Below, piece by piece: positions 42,801 to 51,767 of a DNA stretch of 64,000 nt. The stretch is from positions 30,301-94,300 of the forward strand of contig JAFRRH010000033.1 of the NCBI GenBank assembly GCA_017428215.1. Direction: 5' to 3'. Made by a program: the position numbers and the translations under genes. The notes beneath the pieces are model-generated. The model did no database searches. It was given only the letters and a program-made list of their open reading frames with translations, and was not told the origin of the DNA. Source of the DNA: Selenomonadaceae bacterium. GTDB lineage: Bacteria; Bacillota; Negativicutes; Selenomonadales; Selenomonadaceae. Position 1 is the first letter of the stretch. Every line of letters begins with the position of its first letter.

Positions 42801-43294
42801 AAATTGGCGACGCGCAGATTGTCGCGGAGGATTTGGGCATTATAACCGACGCCGTTGATACGCTCCGCGAAGATTGCGGTTTCCCTGGCATGAAGGTTTT
42901 GCATTTCGAGTTGCACTTCAACGAGGATGGGCGTATGGGTTTTGTTCCGCCCGAAAATTCTATAACCTACACCGGCACGCACGACAACAATACAACTGTC
43001 GGCTGGTTTATGGAAGATGTGGACAACGACAGCAAGGCGACGATTGCCGCGCTGATTGGTGCTGACGTGCGCCGCCCCGACGACGTTTGCAAAAAGCTGA
43101 TTGAATTTGCCTATGCGTCGAATTCGCGCTTTGCGATTGTTCCCATGCAAGATATTTTGAAACTTGACAGCCGTAACCGTATGAATACGCCTGGCACTGT
43201 CGGTACGAACTGGGGTTGGAGACTTAAGCCCGATTATTTGGCAGAGGCGGAAGCAGACAAACTTAAAGCTCTTTGTAACAAATATTTGAGGTAG
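39818..43294 (+). CDS. GH13 alpha-amylase/neopullulanase fused to 4-alpha-glucanotransferase (GH77)
   Basis: A 1158-residue fusion. Residues 1-125 form a CBM34-like beta domain. About 135-640 are a GH13 enzyme (YQIFPDRFYRDGN; nucleophile Asp in GWRLDVIDE near 350; acid Glu in GEVWED near 380; LIASHDIMRP near 450). About 650-1158 are a complete MalQ-type GH77 (GIILHPTSLPSKYGIGDMG, VRVDHFRGFESYW, VAEDLG, YTGTHDNNTTVGWF). The two activities would together hydrolyse and disproportionate maltodextrins or glycogen. No signal peptide is seen, so the enzyme should be cytoplasmic. GGAGATG precedes the ATG. Separate genes are usual for these activities. Confidence 0.93.
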   Translation: MIDKKNVLHNSQNIYYRSTVGAAEAGSSVRLGITIKTDAVIKQVLLHTWEEGAGEKWSNLITRDDEKSEEKFYSLVFKMPDKGGLLWYYFIIVTGGKTYYYGNNPELLGGVGELYDHLPPAFQITVYQKGAKTPDWFKHAVMYQIFPDRFYRDGNEIIPKEGAVYHASWSDDPVYFKDTDRDEILAYDFFGGNLRGIEKKLDYLKELGITAIYFNPVFESESNHHYDTGDYHKIDPILGTNEDFKHLIDVAKSKGIRIIIDGVFSHTGSNSIYFNRKGTYDSVGAFQSKDSPYYDWYDFRNYPTDYDSWWNFPTLPNIRETTPSYMDFIIRDKNSVLKHWMREGISGWRLDVIDELPAEFSRLFFAELKKINPEAVMIGEVWEDASNKIAYGVQRQYLCGYEMDSAMNYPLRAHIFDFILGQIDGELCMRRMESLRENYPKENFYAMMNLIASHDIMRPVTIFGEAPYYDQMPYYEQSHFRLDEAAEKLGKARLKMAALWQMTYPGVPCIYYGDEIGMQGFKDPTNRRPYPWGGGDQELLATYKKFIAIRNKNLVFQTGELLPLPSKGDVVAYARVIRNGHDVFGHEAANDIYLVAFNRSKNRSKEVSFDVSDIANGLFVDAFEPDNPKKKYPVTRGRVTFTIAPLEGILLHHVPQQQNYDRRAGIILHPTSLPSKYGIGDMGKEAFEFIDYLKAAGQSIWQILPLNPVGYGYSPYQSPSAFAGNPMIISIDGLIAEGLLDEGDIKVPLKLAKTKFVDFEAVDKLKTSALKKAFGNFKKKLKKDAELKKNFETFCAAQKYWLEDYALFAAIKQKNGGAYWVEWDIKIKQRDKKVLAALKKELADEILFTEFEQFIFAEQWQKIHNYALERGIQIMGDMPIFVSADSADAWANQQEFQLDEEGHPEKVAGVPPDYFSATGQLWGNPQYDWEEMKATKYKWWKLRFKRIYEIVDIVRVDHFRGFESYWSIPGDAETAIHGEWLKGPGLNFFKEIRKEIGDAQIVAEDLGIITDAVDTLREDCGFPGMKVLHFELHFNEDGRMGFVPPENSITYTGTHDNNTTVGWFMEDVDNDSKATIAALIGADVRRPDDVCKKLIEFAYASNSRFAIVPMQDILKLDSRNRMNTPGTVGTNWGWRLKPDYLAEAEADKLKALCNKYLR

Positions 43295-43308
43295 GAAATA
43301 AAAATTGG

Positions 43309-43342
43309 AAAGTAGGGAATAGATTTTTCTGCTCTCTACTTT
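43309..43342. repeat. Inverted repeat before the RTX gene
   Basis: AAAGTAG (43309-43315) and CTACTTT (43336-43342) with a 20-base loop, just upstream of the RTX gene. It may form a leader hairpin; no T-tract follows, so it is not a standard terminator. Confidence 0.4.
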
Positions 43343-43349
43343 CTAATTT

Positions 43350-46300
43350 ATGAAAGAAGGTGATATTACGTCAACACAACAGGAAGTTATCAAGGCGTTT
43401 ATGAAGTATCTGGATACGACAACTGCCTCAGGTGTGACTGCGTTGAATAATGCCGTCAAAGCTTGCTCGAGTTTCGGCAGTTTACAAAACGTCATCGATA
43501 AATTAATCAGTGATTGCCAAAGTGCACAGAGCGCAGATAATTTTCTTAAAGAAAAATGCGGCATAATCCTAGATAACGACGACACGGGCGCAATTACCGG
43601 ATCCGACGCGGGCGACTCTAAGGTTAAGACGGCTGAATCAATCTTGACGGAAACAGGAGAGGCATCTTATCCTCCAGACACGAGTTTCACCAAGCGCGGG
43701 CTTACAGTTATTGTTCCGGAAAAAAGCACACTCGACACAGATCAGCAAACTGTTGTTCAAGGACTTTACAGCTGGTGGATTGAGGAGGCTCTTAAACTTA
43801 TTGAAGAATCCTACGGCTACAGTTTCACTGACAGCGACACAACAGTCCAAAAAATTACTTTGCAATTTATCGATAACTTGTCTGCTCCTTTAGCTTACGT
43901 CACGAATAATTCTACATCGACAAACGGCTCTTCCTTCAAGACGACGGAACTGACCCTAACTGTCAACATGAGCCACTTCAAAGATCTTTCGATAAGCGAT
44001 GTCAACGGCAAAAGCAATGCGAATTATTTGGACAGAACTATTGCTCATGAACTTACACACGCGATTATGGCGGCGAAAATTGATGACGCACAAGAACTGC
44101 CGAATTTCATAACGGAGGGTATGGCGGAACTCACTCACGGCGCAGACGAAAGAGCCTCTGACATAAGACAACTTGTCAACAATCCCACTCAACTTGAGGC
44201 TCGTCTCGATATTAGTAATAAAGGAAACGTCTCTCCAACAGATTTGGATTATGCGGCGGGCTATATTTTTTTGCGCTATCTTGCCAAACAAGGCTCCGAT
44301 TCTTTTCCGGACGAAACAATAAATTATATTATCTCAGACGATAATACCAATATCACAGCAGGCGGCACTTACACTATCGCCAAAGATTTCAGCGGCACGA
44401 TAACCATTAACACAACCGACGCCGTGACAATCGACGGAACGGACACAGGAGATCTTAAAAACGTCAGAATTGTTACATCTTCTGCAATCGCCGACTTGAC
44501 GATTAAAAATTTAAACATAACCAACGACACGGGCGGTGCGATAACTTTTAGTTCAAGCACAGACAACAAATTGACACTTGCAGGCAAAAACGTCTTGAAA
44601 ACTTCCGACACTTGGGCGGCAGTCGTCAATATTGGCGGCGGACTCACGATTGACGGCACAGGTTCACTCGACGTGACGTCAGGTTCTCAAGGCTCCGGCA
44701 TTGGTTATAATTCTTATGGTAATAGCACGGCGAATCTTACAATTAACGGCGGAACAATTACTGCTACGGCAGATACGGGCGCGGGTATCGGTTCAGGTTT
44801 TTATGGGGTCGTTGGTAATATCACAATCAACAGTGGCAATGTCACAGCGACATCCGAAGACGGCGCAGGTATCGGCGCAGGCTGCAATGGCTCTGTTGAA
44901 AATATCATAATTAGCGGCGGCGATGTCACAGCGCAAAGTAAATGGGGCGCAGGTCTCGGCACAGGGCGTGCTTATGAGAATGAAAAAAGCTCAGTCGAGG
45001 CAATCACAATTAACGGCTCATCAAAAGTTACGGCAACGAGTGAATATGGCTTGGGAATTGGTAAGGGCACTATAGATAAAATTACAGATATTGAAAGTGG
45101 CTCTGTTACTGTCGGCAAGGTTATTGTTGGTAAAATAACTGTTTCAGGTAAGAGCTACGTTTTAATTACCAGAATGGATAATGTTAGCTTAGTTTCAGGA
45201 AGACCTGATCCAAGTATCGTAATCAATGACAGCACTTATAACGACGAACAAATACTTTTTGAGAACGGCGTTAAAAAGAATTTGACGGAGCGACTTATCA
45301 TTAAGGAAATCGTCAAGAATGGTACAGATGAGGCTGATTATATCGGAGTGGACAATAGCAGTTGGTACAATGCTTACACTATTAACGCCGGCGCAGGTGA
45401 CGACACCATTGATGGTGCCGGAGCGAATATCCTGATTTACGCGGGCAAAGGAAACGATTCTGTGAAAATTCTCGGAATGGGTTGGTCGGATCCTGTTGCA
45501 GGTTATCTTACTGTTGACGGCGGCGCAGGCGATGATACTCTTAGCATTGGAACAAATTTTGGCGGAATATCTGATTATTATTCTTCAATAAACGGCGGTA
45601 TGGGAAATGATTCAATTCGCGTCTACGGCAATTACGTTACGATAGAAGGTGACGCGGGCAACGATGACCTTATCATTAATGGCGAACATTCTACCGTTGA
45701 CGGTGGCGCGGGCAACGATTCTATTCTTGTTAATGATGAAAATAATACCGTAAGCGGAGGCGCAGGCAACGACTTAATAAAAAATGAAAGTTCAACTCGC
45801 TTTTATACTGACAGTAACGGAAAGTTTTTACGTTGGGCAGAGAATGAAAACGTTACTTATCGATATACAGCGGGTGACGGCAACGACACGATCGAAGGTT
45901 ATACGAGCGAAAATAAACTTCAAATTTTTGGCGATTCTTACACTCGTTCGACCGTCGGAGCAGATGTCATAATTAAAGTCGGCAAAGGTTCAATCACTCT
46001 CAAAGACGCCAAATATAAGACGATTAATATTGACGGCGAGGAGAAACCTTCTTGGAAACTAAACGGAACAACGGCAACTTATGGCACCGAACTTGAAAAT
46101 TTGATCACTGTCAGCGGTGTTAAGTCGTTAGACGGAATTTTCTTAAAAGGTAAGGTTGTGACGGTTTCAGCTAAATCGCTCAATAAAAAGAACGTAACAA
46201 TCAGCGACGGCTATACTCTCAAACTTGGCAATGACGTAACCAAATCAAAAAATTCTGTTGCAACATTGATTAACGGCAAATATACGACGGCGGGCGTGAG

Positions 46301-47300
46301 CCAAACCGGTTATAAGTTAGAAAATAATTCTATCAGCTACGTTAAGAAAGATACTAAAACCTTCAAGTTCAGCGGATTGACGAGCACAGCACTTGCCAAG
46401 AACATTAAAGTAGATGCAGACGCCCAAACCGTTCAAATCGACAGTTCCATTGTTAAAAAGAGCGGATCTATCATTATGACTAGTGCGCCAACCGGGTATT
46501 CGCTTTCTCGCACTGTTATGGAAAAGGCTCCTGCGACCTCGACCAAGACAACTTTTAAAAACGGCAAATATACCCTTGCAAATGTCACTTCAGCGGGCTA
46601 CAATCTCAACGGCAAAAAAATCAGTTACGTTGCAAGAAAGTCGAAAACGAAACTGGAGTTGACGGGCGTTGCCTCAAAGCCTTCTGCGCCGAAAAATGGA
46701 ACCGTTACTTTAAAGCCGTCGAACTTCGATAAAAATATCACAGTCTCAAGCAACGCAGGAAAATATAAATTCTCCATTGCTAAAGGCACTTACACAGGAA
46801 AAATTTTCACGGGTTCTTCTAAGGCGGACACAATAACCAATGCCGGTTCCGAACTCACGATAAACACGGGAAAAGGTAATGATTCGATAATAAGTAGCGG
46901 CGTGAAAGTTACAATTAACGGCGGAGACGGCAATGATTACATTAAAAGCACGGGTAAAAATTCGTCAATCTTAGGCGGCGCAGGGAACGATTCATTGTGG
47001 GGTAGCAAGGGCAGTGATACGCTGATTGGAGGCAAGGGTAATGATTCACTCTGGGGCGATGTGGGCAAAGATACTTTTTTATACTCCAACGGCGACGGTA
47101 AAGACGTGATTTTTGGCTTCGAGAATGATGACTTGTTACAGATTACCGGAACTTTCAGCGCGTCCTATAACAAATCGACAGAAGAAGTTTCATTTAAAGT
47201 TAGTTCCATTTCCAACGCCATTACTCTTAAAGATTTCACTGCAACAAGCTTTAATATCAACGGAAACTCTTACAAGATTAGCGGAACAAGACTCAAGTAG
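43350..47300 (+). CDS. RTX-type calcium-binding protein with zinc metallopeptidase motif
   Basis: A 1316-residue secreted protein. An N-terminal segment of about 75 residues begins with STQQEVIKAFMKYLD. A metallopeptidase-like domain shows TIAHELTHAIM (HEXXH near residue 232) and, further on, EGMAELTHG as a possible third ligand. A beta-helix region (about 330-600) repeats INGGTITAT/GAGIGSG. RTX nonapeptides (GGAGNDSI, GGAGDDTL, GDGNDTI) occur at about 680-850 and 1150-1250, and two copies of a lysine-rich module (NGKYT..GV...GY.L) at about 950-1130. There is no signal peptide, as expected for type I secretion, but no exporter is nearby. ATG 43350 lacks a ribosome-binding site; GAAGGTGATATT lies before an ACG at 43368, where an ATG would be expected. 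Confidence 0.85.
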   Translation: MKEGDITSTQQEVIKAFMKYLDTTTASGVTALNNAVKACSSFGSLQNVIDKLISDCQSAQSADNFLKEKCGIILDNDDTGAITGSDAGDSKVKTAESILTETGEASYPPDTSFTKRGLTVIVPEKSTLDTDQQTVVQGLYSWWIEEALKLIEESYGYSFTDSDTTVQKITLQFIDNLSAPLAYVTNNSTSTNGSSFKTTELTLTVNMSHFKDLSISDVNGKSNANYLDRTIAHELTHAIMAAKIDDAQELPNFITEGMAELTHGADERASDIRQLVNNPTQLEARLDISNKGNVSPTDLDYAAGYIFLRYLAKQGSDSFPDETINYIISDDNTNITAGGTYTIAKDFSGTITINTTDAVTIDGTDTGDLKNVRIVTSSAIADLTIKNLNITNDTGGAITFSSSTDNKLTLAGKNVLKTSDTWAAVVNIGGGLTIDGTGSLDVTSGSQGSGIGYNSYGNSTANLTINGGTITATADTGAGIGSGFYGVVGNITINSGNVTATSEDGAGIGAGCNGSVENIIISGGDVTAQSKWGAGLGTGRAYENEKSSVEAITINGSSKVTATSEYGLGIGKGTIDKITDIESGSVTVGKVIVGKITVSGKSYVLITRMDNVSLVSGRPDPSIVINDSTYNDEQILFENGVKKNLTERLIIKEIVKNGTDEADYIGVDNSSWYNAYTINAGAGDDTIDGAGANILIYAGKGNDSVKILGMGWSDPVAGYLTVDGGAGDDTLSIGTNFGGISDYYSSINGGMGNDSIRVYGNYVTIEGDAGNDDLIINGEHSTVDGGAGNDSILVNDENNTVSGGAGNDLIKNESSTRFYTDSNGKFLRWAENENVTYRYTAGDGNDTIEGYTSENKLQIFGDSYTRSTVGADVIIKVGKGSITLKDAKYKTINIDGEEKPSWKLNGTTATYGTELENLITVSGVKSLDGIFLKGKVVTVSAKSLNKKNVTISDGYTLKLGNDVTKSKNSVATLINGKYTTAGVSQTGYKLENNSISYVKKDTKTFKFSGLTSTALAKNIKVDADAQTVQIDSSIVKKSGSIIMTSAPTGYSLSRTVMEKAPATSTKTTFKNGKYTLANVTSAGYNLNGKKISYVARKSKTKLELTGVASKPSAPKNGTVTLKPSNFDKNITVSSNAGKYKFSIAKGTYTGKIFTGSSKADTITNAGSELTINTGKGNDSIISSGVKVTINGGDGNDYIKSTGKNSSILGGAGNDSLWGSKGSDTLIGGKGNDSLWGDVGKDTFLYSNGDGKDVIFGFENDDLLQITGTFSASYNKSTEEVSFKVSSISNAITLKDFTATSFNINGNSYKISGTRLK

Positions 47301-47327
47301 AAAATGTTTCTAAACGGAGGTGATGTC

Positions 47328-48011
47328 ATGGCTGAAATAGAAAAAACTTTTGTCGTTGAGAAAACTTGCCCCATTTGCGAAAAAACTTTTCGGGTTGTCA
47401 AGACGCGCTCTCGGCTCATGGTTTTGAAACGTGACGAGGACGCTTGCACGCACTACGAAAATTTTAATCCGTATTATTATACGATTTGGATTTGCGAACA
47501 TTGCGGCTTTGCGGCTGACGAAACAACTTTCACGACGAAAATTCCCGACCGCCACTTAACAATTTTGCGCGCCGTTTTGCTTACGAAAAATATTAAAATT
47601 CCGTTCGTTGAGGAGCGTACACTTGGCGAGGCGTCAACGGCGTTTAGGTTGGCGTTAAAGTATTTAGATTTGATTCACGGCAAGGCGTCTAAAAAAGCTA
47701 AGTATGCACACCAACTGGCATGGATTTATCGCGAGGCGGGTGACAAAACCCAAGAAGACGAATTCCTTGCGAAGGCGGCGGCGTTTTACGAGGAAGCTTT
47801 AATGCGTGAAAGTTTCCCAATCGGCGAGCTGACTGACAACGCAGTAATTTATCTCGTGGCGGCAATTTACAATCGACTTGGCGACCGGCAAAAGGCAACG
47901 TCTTATCTGTCAAAATTGATAAGCGATCAAGGCGTTCGTGAACGTGAACCGCGAATTCACGATAAGGCACGGGATTTGTGGAGCGATATGCGAGCCGCAA
48001 AGAAAAAATAG
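47328..48011 (+). CDS. DUF2225 family protein
   Basis: A 227-residue cytoplasmic protein. It has a zinc-ribbon-like N-terminus (CPICEKTF ... CEHCGFAADETTF) followed by TPR-like helices (AFRLALKYLDLIHGKA, HQLAWIYREAGD, YLVAAIYNRLGDRQKATSYLSKL). The family is widespread in Firmicutes with unknown function. The start is ATG 47328, after a perfect GGAGGTGATGTC; codons before it belong to the leader. It begins 27 bases after the RTX gene. Confidence 0.85.
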   Translation: MAEIEKTFVVEKTCPICEKTFRVVKTRSRLMVLKRDEDACTHYENFNPYYYTIWICEHCGFAADETTFTTKIPDRHLTILRAVLLTKNIKIPFVEERTLGEASTAFRLALKYLDLIHGKASKKAKYAHQLAWIYREAGDKTQEDEFLAKAAAFYEEALMRESFPIGELTDNAVIYLVAAIYNRLGDRQKATSYLSKLISDQGVREREPRIHDKARDLWSDMRAAKKK

Positions 48012-48016
48012 TAGAA

Positions 48017-48039
48017 AGTGGTTAGTGATTAGTGATTAG
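48017..48039. repeat. TTAGTGA-type repeat, second copy
   Basis: The run AGTGGTTAGTGATTAGTG (with ATTAG after it) contains the same 7-bp unit as the repeat at 1140-1194. It fuses into the 5' end of the DUF4127 gene, supplying its GTG start. Confidence 0.6.
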
Positions 48040-49648
48040 GAAAAATTTATTGCGCGTGGCGACGAGCCTCCTTGTATTGATGATTTTAATCTGCGCGGAG
48101 GCTCCCGACTGCGCGGCTAAGAAAAAAGTTGTTCAAGAAAAAATTTTATACATACCGCACGACAGCCGCCCGATTGTCAACAAGCAAACGATTGAGGTTT
48201 TGGAGAAGGCGGGAATTCAAGTTGTGTCACCGCCCGTAGAACTTTTGGGCGACAGAGAAAATTTGGGCGACCCCGATTTACTTTGGGATTGGCTGAACAA
48301 AAACGCCAAAAAAGATTTAACAGCGGCAGTCATATCATCGGACGCGCTACTTTATGGAAGTTTAGTTGGTTCGCGCAAGCATGAATACGACGGCGACGAA
48401 ATTTTAGCGCGTGCAGATTTATTCGCCGAGTTCCGCAGGAAACATAAAAAATTGCCGCTGTACGTTTTCGGCTCGATAATGCGCACGCCGCGAACAGGTT
48501 TAGCCTCTGGTTACGAGGAGCCGGATTATTATCGTTACTACGGCACAAATATTTTCCGCTTAACCGAGCTTATGGATAAGCAGGAATTGGAAGGCTTAAC
48601 GCCACGTGAAATTAAAGAGTTTAATTTTCTGCAACGTCTAATTCCGACGAAGGCTATCGAAGATTGGATGGGACGCCGCGAAAAAAATTTCGACGCGAAT
48701 AAAAAATTAATCGACTACGCCCGCAACAAGACGTTTGATTACCTTATGCTTGGACGCGACGACAACGCGCCCTATTCACAGACGCATAACGAAGGACGTA
48801 AACTTTTGCAATACGGGCATGGAATTAGCGATTATTTGACGACGGCGGGCATTGACGAGGTTGGACTTGTGCTTTTGGCGCGGGCGGCTAATAAGCGGGC
48901 TAACACTTCGCCGAAAATTTTTGTTAAGTACAACTGGGGACGCGGCGCATTGACGGTACCGTCTTATTCCGACGAGCCGATTGACAATTCGATTAGGGCG
49001 GCGATTTCGGCGGCGGGCGCAACTTTTATTGACGACGAGAGCCGCGCAGATTTTATCCTAGCTGTGAATACAAATCCCGACGGAGAAACTTTCGAGGCGA
49101 ATGAAGACATTAACGACGGCGCAATTCGCAATGGCACGGAATTTTTCGTTGATACCGTTCAAGATTACGTTAGCGATAAGAAAAAAGTTATCGTTGCAGA
49201 TGTCGCCTTTGCTAACGGCTCGGACAACGCGCTAATGGAGCAACTTAGACAACGCGGGCTTTTGTTCAAACTTACAGCTTATTCGGGTTGGAACACGCCG
49301 ACGAATTCAAGCGGTTTCGCATTGAGCACGGGAATTTTATCGTCTCGCATGAAGGATAATTCTGTTGACGAATTACTTTTGCGCCGCTATCTTGACGATT
49401 GGGCATATCAGGCGAACGTTCGACAAATCGGGGCGGCTCAACTTGATTGGATTGCCGGCGACGGTCGTTACGAAGCTTTAGACGATAAGCGGGATTCTGC
49501 TGCGGAAAATTGCGCGTTGTTGCTTACGAGTTTTGCGCAGAGGAATTTGCCGAAGTTCACTGGCAACGACAATATCCGCGTGCGTTTCCCGTGGAACAGA
49601 ATGTTTGAGGCTGATATTTCGTTCGGAGGGCGTCAACGTGCAAAATAA
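48032..49648 (+). CDS. DUF4127 family exported protein
   Basis: A 538-residue protein with an N-terminal signal-like helix (MIRKNLLRVATSLLVLMILI) and the DUF4127 pattern: ILYIPHDSRPIVNKQTIEVL near the start, SSDALLYGSLVGSRKH, LMLGRDDNAPYSQTHNE, and GWNTPTNSSGFALSTGIL. The function is unknown; conserved Asp/His/Asn residues suggest a hydrolase-like fold acting in the envelope. The start is uncertain: GTG 48032 lies in a repeat without a ribosome-binding site, while TTG 48050 (six codons later) has AGGA upstream. hisG overlaps its end by 11 bases. Confidence 0.83.
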   Translation: MIRKNLLRVATSLLVLMILICAEAPDCAAKKKVVQEKILYIPHDSRPIVNKQTIEVLEKAGIQVVSPPVELLGDRENLGDPDLLWDWLNKNAKKDLTAAVISSDALLYGSLVGSRKHEYDGDEILARADLFAEFRRKHKKLPLYVFGSIMRTPRTGLASGYEEPDYYRYYGTNIFRLTELMDKQELEGLTPREIKEFNFLQRLIPTKAIEDWMGRREKNFDANKKLIDYARNKTFDYLMLGRDDNAPYSQTHNEGRKLLQYGHGISDYLTTAGIDEVGLVLLARAANKRANTSPKIFVKYNWGRGALTVPSYSDEPIDNSIRAAISAAGATFIDDESRADFILAVNTNPDGETFEANEDINDGAIRNGTEFFVDTVQDYVSDKKKVIVADVAFANGSDNALMEQLRQRGLLFKLTAYSGWNTPTNSSGFALSTGILSSRMKDNSVDELLLRRYLDDWAYQANVRQIGAAQLDWIAGDGRYEALDDKRDSAAENCALLLTSFAQRNLPKFTGNDNIRVRFPWNRMFEADISFGGRQRAK

Positions 49649-50279
49649 AGATTTTATAACAATCGCTCTGCCAAAAGGTAAACTTTTCGGGTTGAGCACT
49701 GAACTACTAAAAAAAGTTGGTTGGACGGCGGAAGGTCTTCACGAAAAATCGCGCAAGCTGATAATCACCAACGAGGCGGCGCGACTGAAATTTATCATAA
49801 CTAAAACCGCTGACGTTCCAACTTACGTCGAATACGGCGCGGCTGACATTGGCATTATCGGCAAAGACGTTATCCTCGAATCGGGCAAGGACGTTTACGA
49901 GCTTTTGGATTTGGGCTTTGGCAAATGTCATTTGATGATGGCGGTTCCCAAAGATAAAAAGCGTCCGCGCCTTGAAGATTATGCACACACTCGCGTTGCT
50001 ACCAAATTTCCGCGCATTGCTGAACAATTTTTTGCCGCGCAGGGAATGCAAATGGAATATATCAAGCTGAACGGTTCGATTGAACTTGCGCCGATAATCG
50101 GCATGTCGGAAAGTATCGTCGATATTGTGGAAACTGGCACGACGCTCCGCGAAAATAATCTTGAGGAAATTGTTACGATTATGAATGCAACAGCGCGGCT
50201 CATTGCTAATCGTGTAAGTTATAAGCTGAAGTTTGAACGAATTAATTCACTTGTTAACGATTTGGCTAAGCAACTTTAA
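49638..50279 (+). CDS. hisG: ATP phosphoribosyltransferase, short form
   Basis: A 213-residue HisG catalysing the first step of histidine synthesis. It contains IALPKGKLF, the substrate-binding YVEYGAADIGIIGKD and the PRPP-binding VDIVETGTTLREN. The length is that of the short form, which needs HisZ as regulatory subunit; neither hisZ nor any other his gene is present here. The start is GTG 49638 after GGAGGGCG, inside the end of the DUF4127 gene; the longer upstream frame is a shadow. Confidence 0.93.
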   Translation: MQNKDFITIALPKGKLFGLSTELLKKVGWTAEGLHEKSRKLIITNEAARLKFIITKTADVPTYVEYGAADIGIIGKDVILESGKDVYELLDLGFGKCHLMMAVPKDKKRPRLEDYAHTRVATKFPRIAEQFFAAQGMQMEYIKLNGSIELAPIIGMSESIVDIVETGTTLRENNLEEIVTIMNATARLIANRVSYKLKFERINSLVNDLAKQL

Positions 50280-50300
50280 AATTTTTGAATAAATAATTTC

Positions 50301-50329
50301 TTGCAAGCCGCTGATAAATGGTGTAAAAT
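50301..50329 (+). promoter_or_regulatory. Promoter of the FliD-like gene
   Basis: TTGCAA (50301-50306), 17 bases, TAAAAT (50324-50329), 48 bases before the start codon. Confidence 0.6.
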
Positions 50330-50376
50330 CAAGCAAAGTTTTAAGGATAGTTTTTAATTCAGGGAAGGTGATTAAA

Positions 50377-51183
50377 ATGGCAGGAATAAATTCTTTGGGC
50401 GGCATCAACAATTACAGTTGGCTCTTTGCCTCTAACAATCAGAAGAAAAATTCAATCAACCAGTTGTGGAGTGCTTACGGCAATTTCCAAAACAACGCGA
50501 CGAGTTCATTGGCGGGCTTGACGGAAGTTAATAGTAATCTTAAATCAGTCCTTGCCAGCTACGACGACGCAAAAAGCGCGTTCCAATCCGAATTCAAGGA
50601 AACGATGAGCGACCTTAGCGCGTCCGCCGCCAAACTCAAGGATTATAACTTTAACGTCGAAAAGGAAGGCGCGATAACCACGACTTCTGAAACCGACAAG
50701 GACGGCAACGTTACCACGACGACGACTTACAGCAAGGACATGCAAGCGGCTCTTGATACCGTTAAAAATTTCGTCGACGATTACAACAGCGCGGTAAAAT
50801 TTTTCGGCGATAACAAAGATGTTTCAAAGCGCGTCGAATTGCTTGCGAATACTTTTGGCGACGCGGGCTATCGTGCTTCGCTTTACGAATCAATCGGCTT
50901 GACGACAAGTAGCAACGGTTCCTTGAGCATTAACGAGGCTAAACTTGCCGACACGATTCTCAATGACCCCGATAAAGTTTCAAGTATACTCGGTAAAGAC
51001 GGACTCGCGGGCAAGGCGGAAAGCCATATCAGTTTTGCGAACAGTCAAGCGGATAGTCTTTTCCCGGCGGCTAAAGAAATGCTCGGCGACCAACTTGATA
51101 CTGCCGCAGTTTATACCGGTAAAGCTTATCGCAACATGGCGGCTTATAGCAATATGGGCAACTTGATTAACATGATGTTCTGA
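50377..51183 (+). CDS. FliD-like (flagellar cap) C-terminal domain protein
   Basis: A 268-residue protein rich in Ser, Asn, Ala and Asp, without Cys or signal peptide, as in flagellar axial proteins. A helical segment (about 40-105) and the pattern VKNFVDDYNSAVKFF ... GSLSINEAKLADTILNDPDKVSSIL match the C-terminal part of FliD, where GKLSLDE..L..AL..DP..V..LF is usual. It is much shorter than full FliD and lacks its N-terminal half, so it may be a specialised filament-associated protein. The start is ATG 50377 after GGGAAGGTG. Monocistronic, with its own promoter and terminator. Confidence 0.6.
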   Translation: MAGINSLGGINNYSWLFASNNQKKNSINQLWSAYGNFQNNATSSLAGLTEVNSNLKSVLASYDDAKSAFQSEFKETMSDLSASAAKLKDYNFNVEKEGAITTTSETDKDGNVTTTTTYSKDMQAALDTVKNFVDDYNSAVKFFGDNKDVSKRVELLANTFGDAGYRASLYESIGLTTSSNGSLSINEAKLADTILNDPDKVSSILGKDGLAGKAESHISFANSQADSLFPAAKEMLGDQLDTAAVYTGKAYRNMAAYSNMGNLINMMF

Positions 51184-51209
51184 TAAAATTTTTGGCTCAA
51201 AATAAAAAG

Positions 51210-51240
51210 TGCTCGTCGAAAGTTGACGGGCATTTTTTTT
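51210..51240 (+). terminator. Terminator of the FliD-like gene
   Basis: An 8-bp stem TGCTCGTC/GACGGGCA (51210-51217, 51225-51232, one G-T pair) followed by T8. It lies only 12 bases before the next gene's start. Confidence 0.85.
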
Positions 51241-51252
51241 GGAGTGTGGCAG

Positions 51253-51753
51253 ATGATTAGAGAGCTTGCAAGAAAATTGGCGGCGTTTCCAGAATTTGTG
51301 GACTACGTGATAGTCGAATTGGAATTTAAGCGCGGCACATTCGAGGCGGGCGCAGAGATTTTAAAAACTCATTCGGCAATGGCTCTTGTCAAGGTGAATT
51401 CGTCGGCGGCTCAACTTTTAGTCAAGCTAATTCGCCCGCGCAGGAAGATAACAGCGACGGTTGGCAGTCGAATTCAATCTAAGGGAAAAATTTGGCGAGT
51501 ATTTACGGCGTCGGAGATTTTAACTTTTACGGTGACAGTCGACGATAAAAATAAAATTTATAAACTCAATCCGCCAATCGTCCCCGCTCTTTTAATCTTG
51601 GAAAATATCTGCGCGGAGTTTTCAGCGAATCTAATCAAGCTCAAGTTCAAAAATTTTATCACGGCAGGCGAACCGCTTTTCTTGCAAGGCGACGGAAATT
51701 TTTTAGAAATAAGCAGTGCAGGAGTCAGAAAAGTTTTAATAACAATGGAGTGA
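51253..51753 (+). CDS. Protein of unknown function
   Basis: A 166-residue protein with no recognised family ([20 protein letters not shown]...). It is basic and beta-rich, has one Cys, no signal peptide and no membrane segment. A start at ATG 51253 is supported by GGAG 11 bases upstream. It begins right after the terminator of the FliD-like gene and is followed by the rpmH promoter. A link to the flagellar-type neighbour is possible but unproven. Confidence 0.55.
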   Translation: MIRELARKLAAFPEFVDYVIVELEFKRGTFEAGAEILKTHSAMALVKVNSSAAQLLVKLIRPRRKITATVGSRIQSKGKIWRVFTASEILTFTVTVDDKNKIYKLNPPIVPALLILENICAEFSANLIKLKFKNFITAGEPLFLQGDGNFLEISSAGVRKVLITME

Positions 51754-51767
51754 AAATTTTTATTTAC

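Noticed and set aside
42356..43150. 264-codon minus-strand frame in the GH77 part of the fusion
   Set aside because: Shadow of conserved MalQ motifs on the plus strand.
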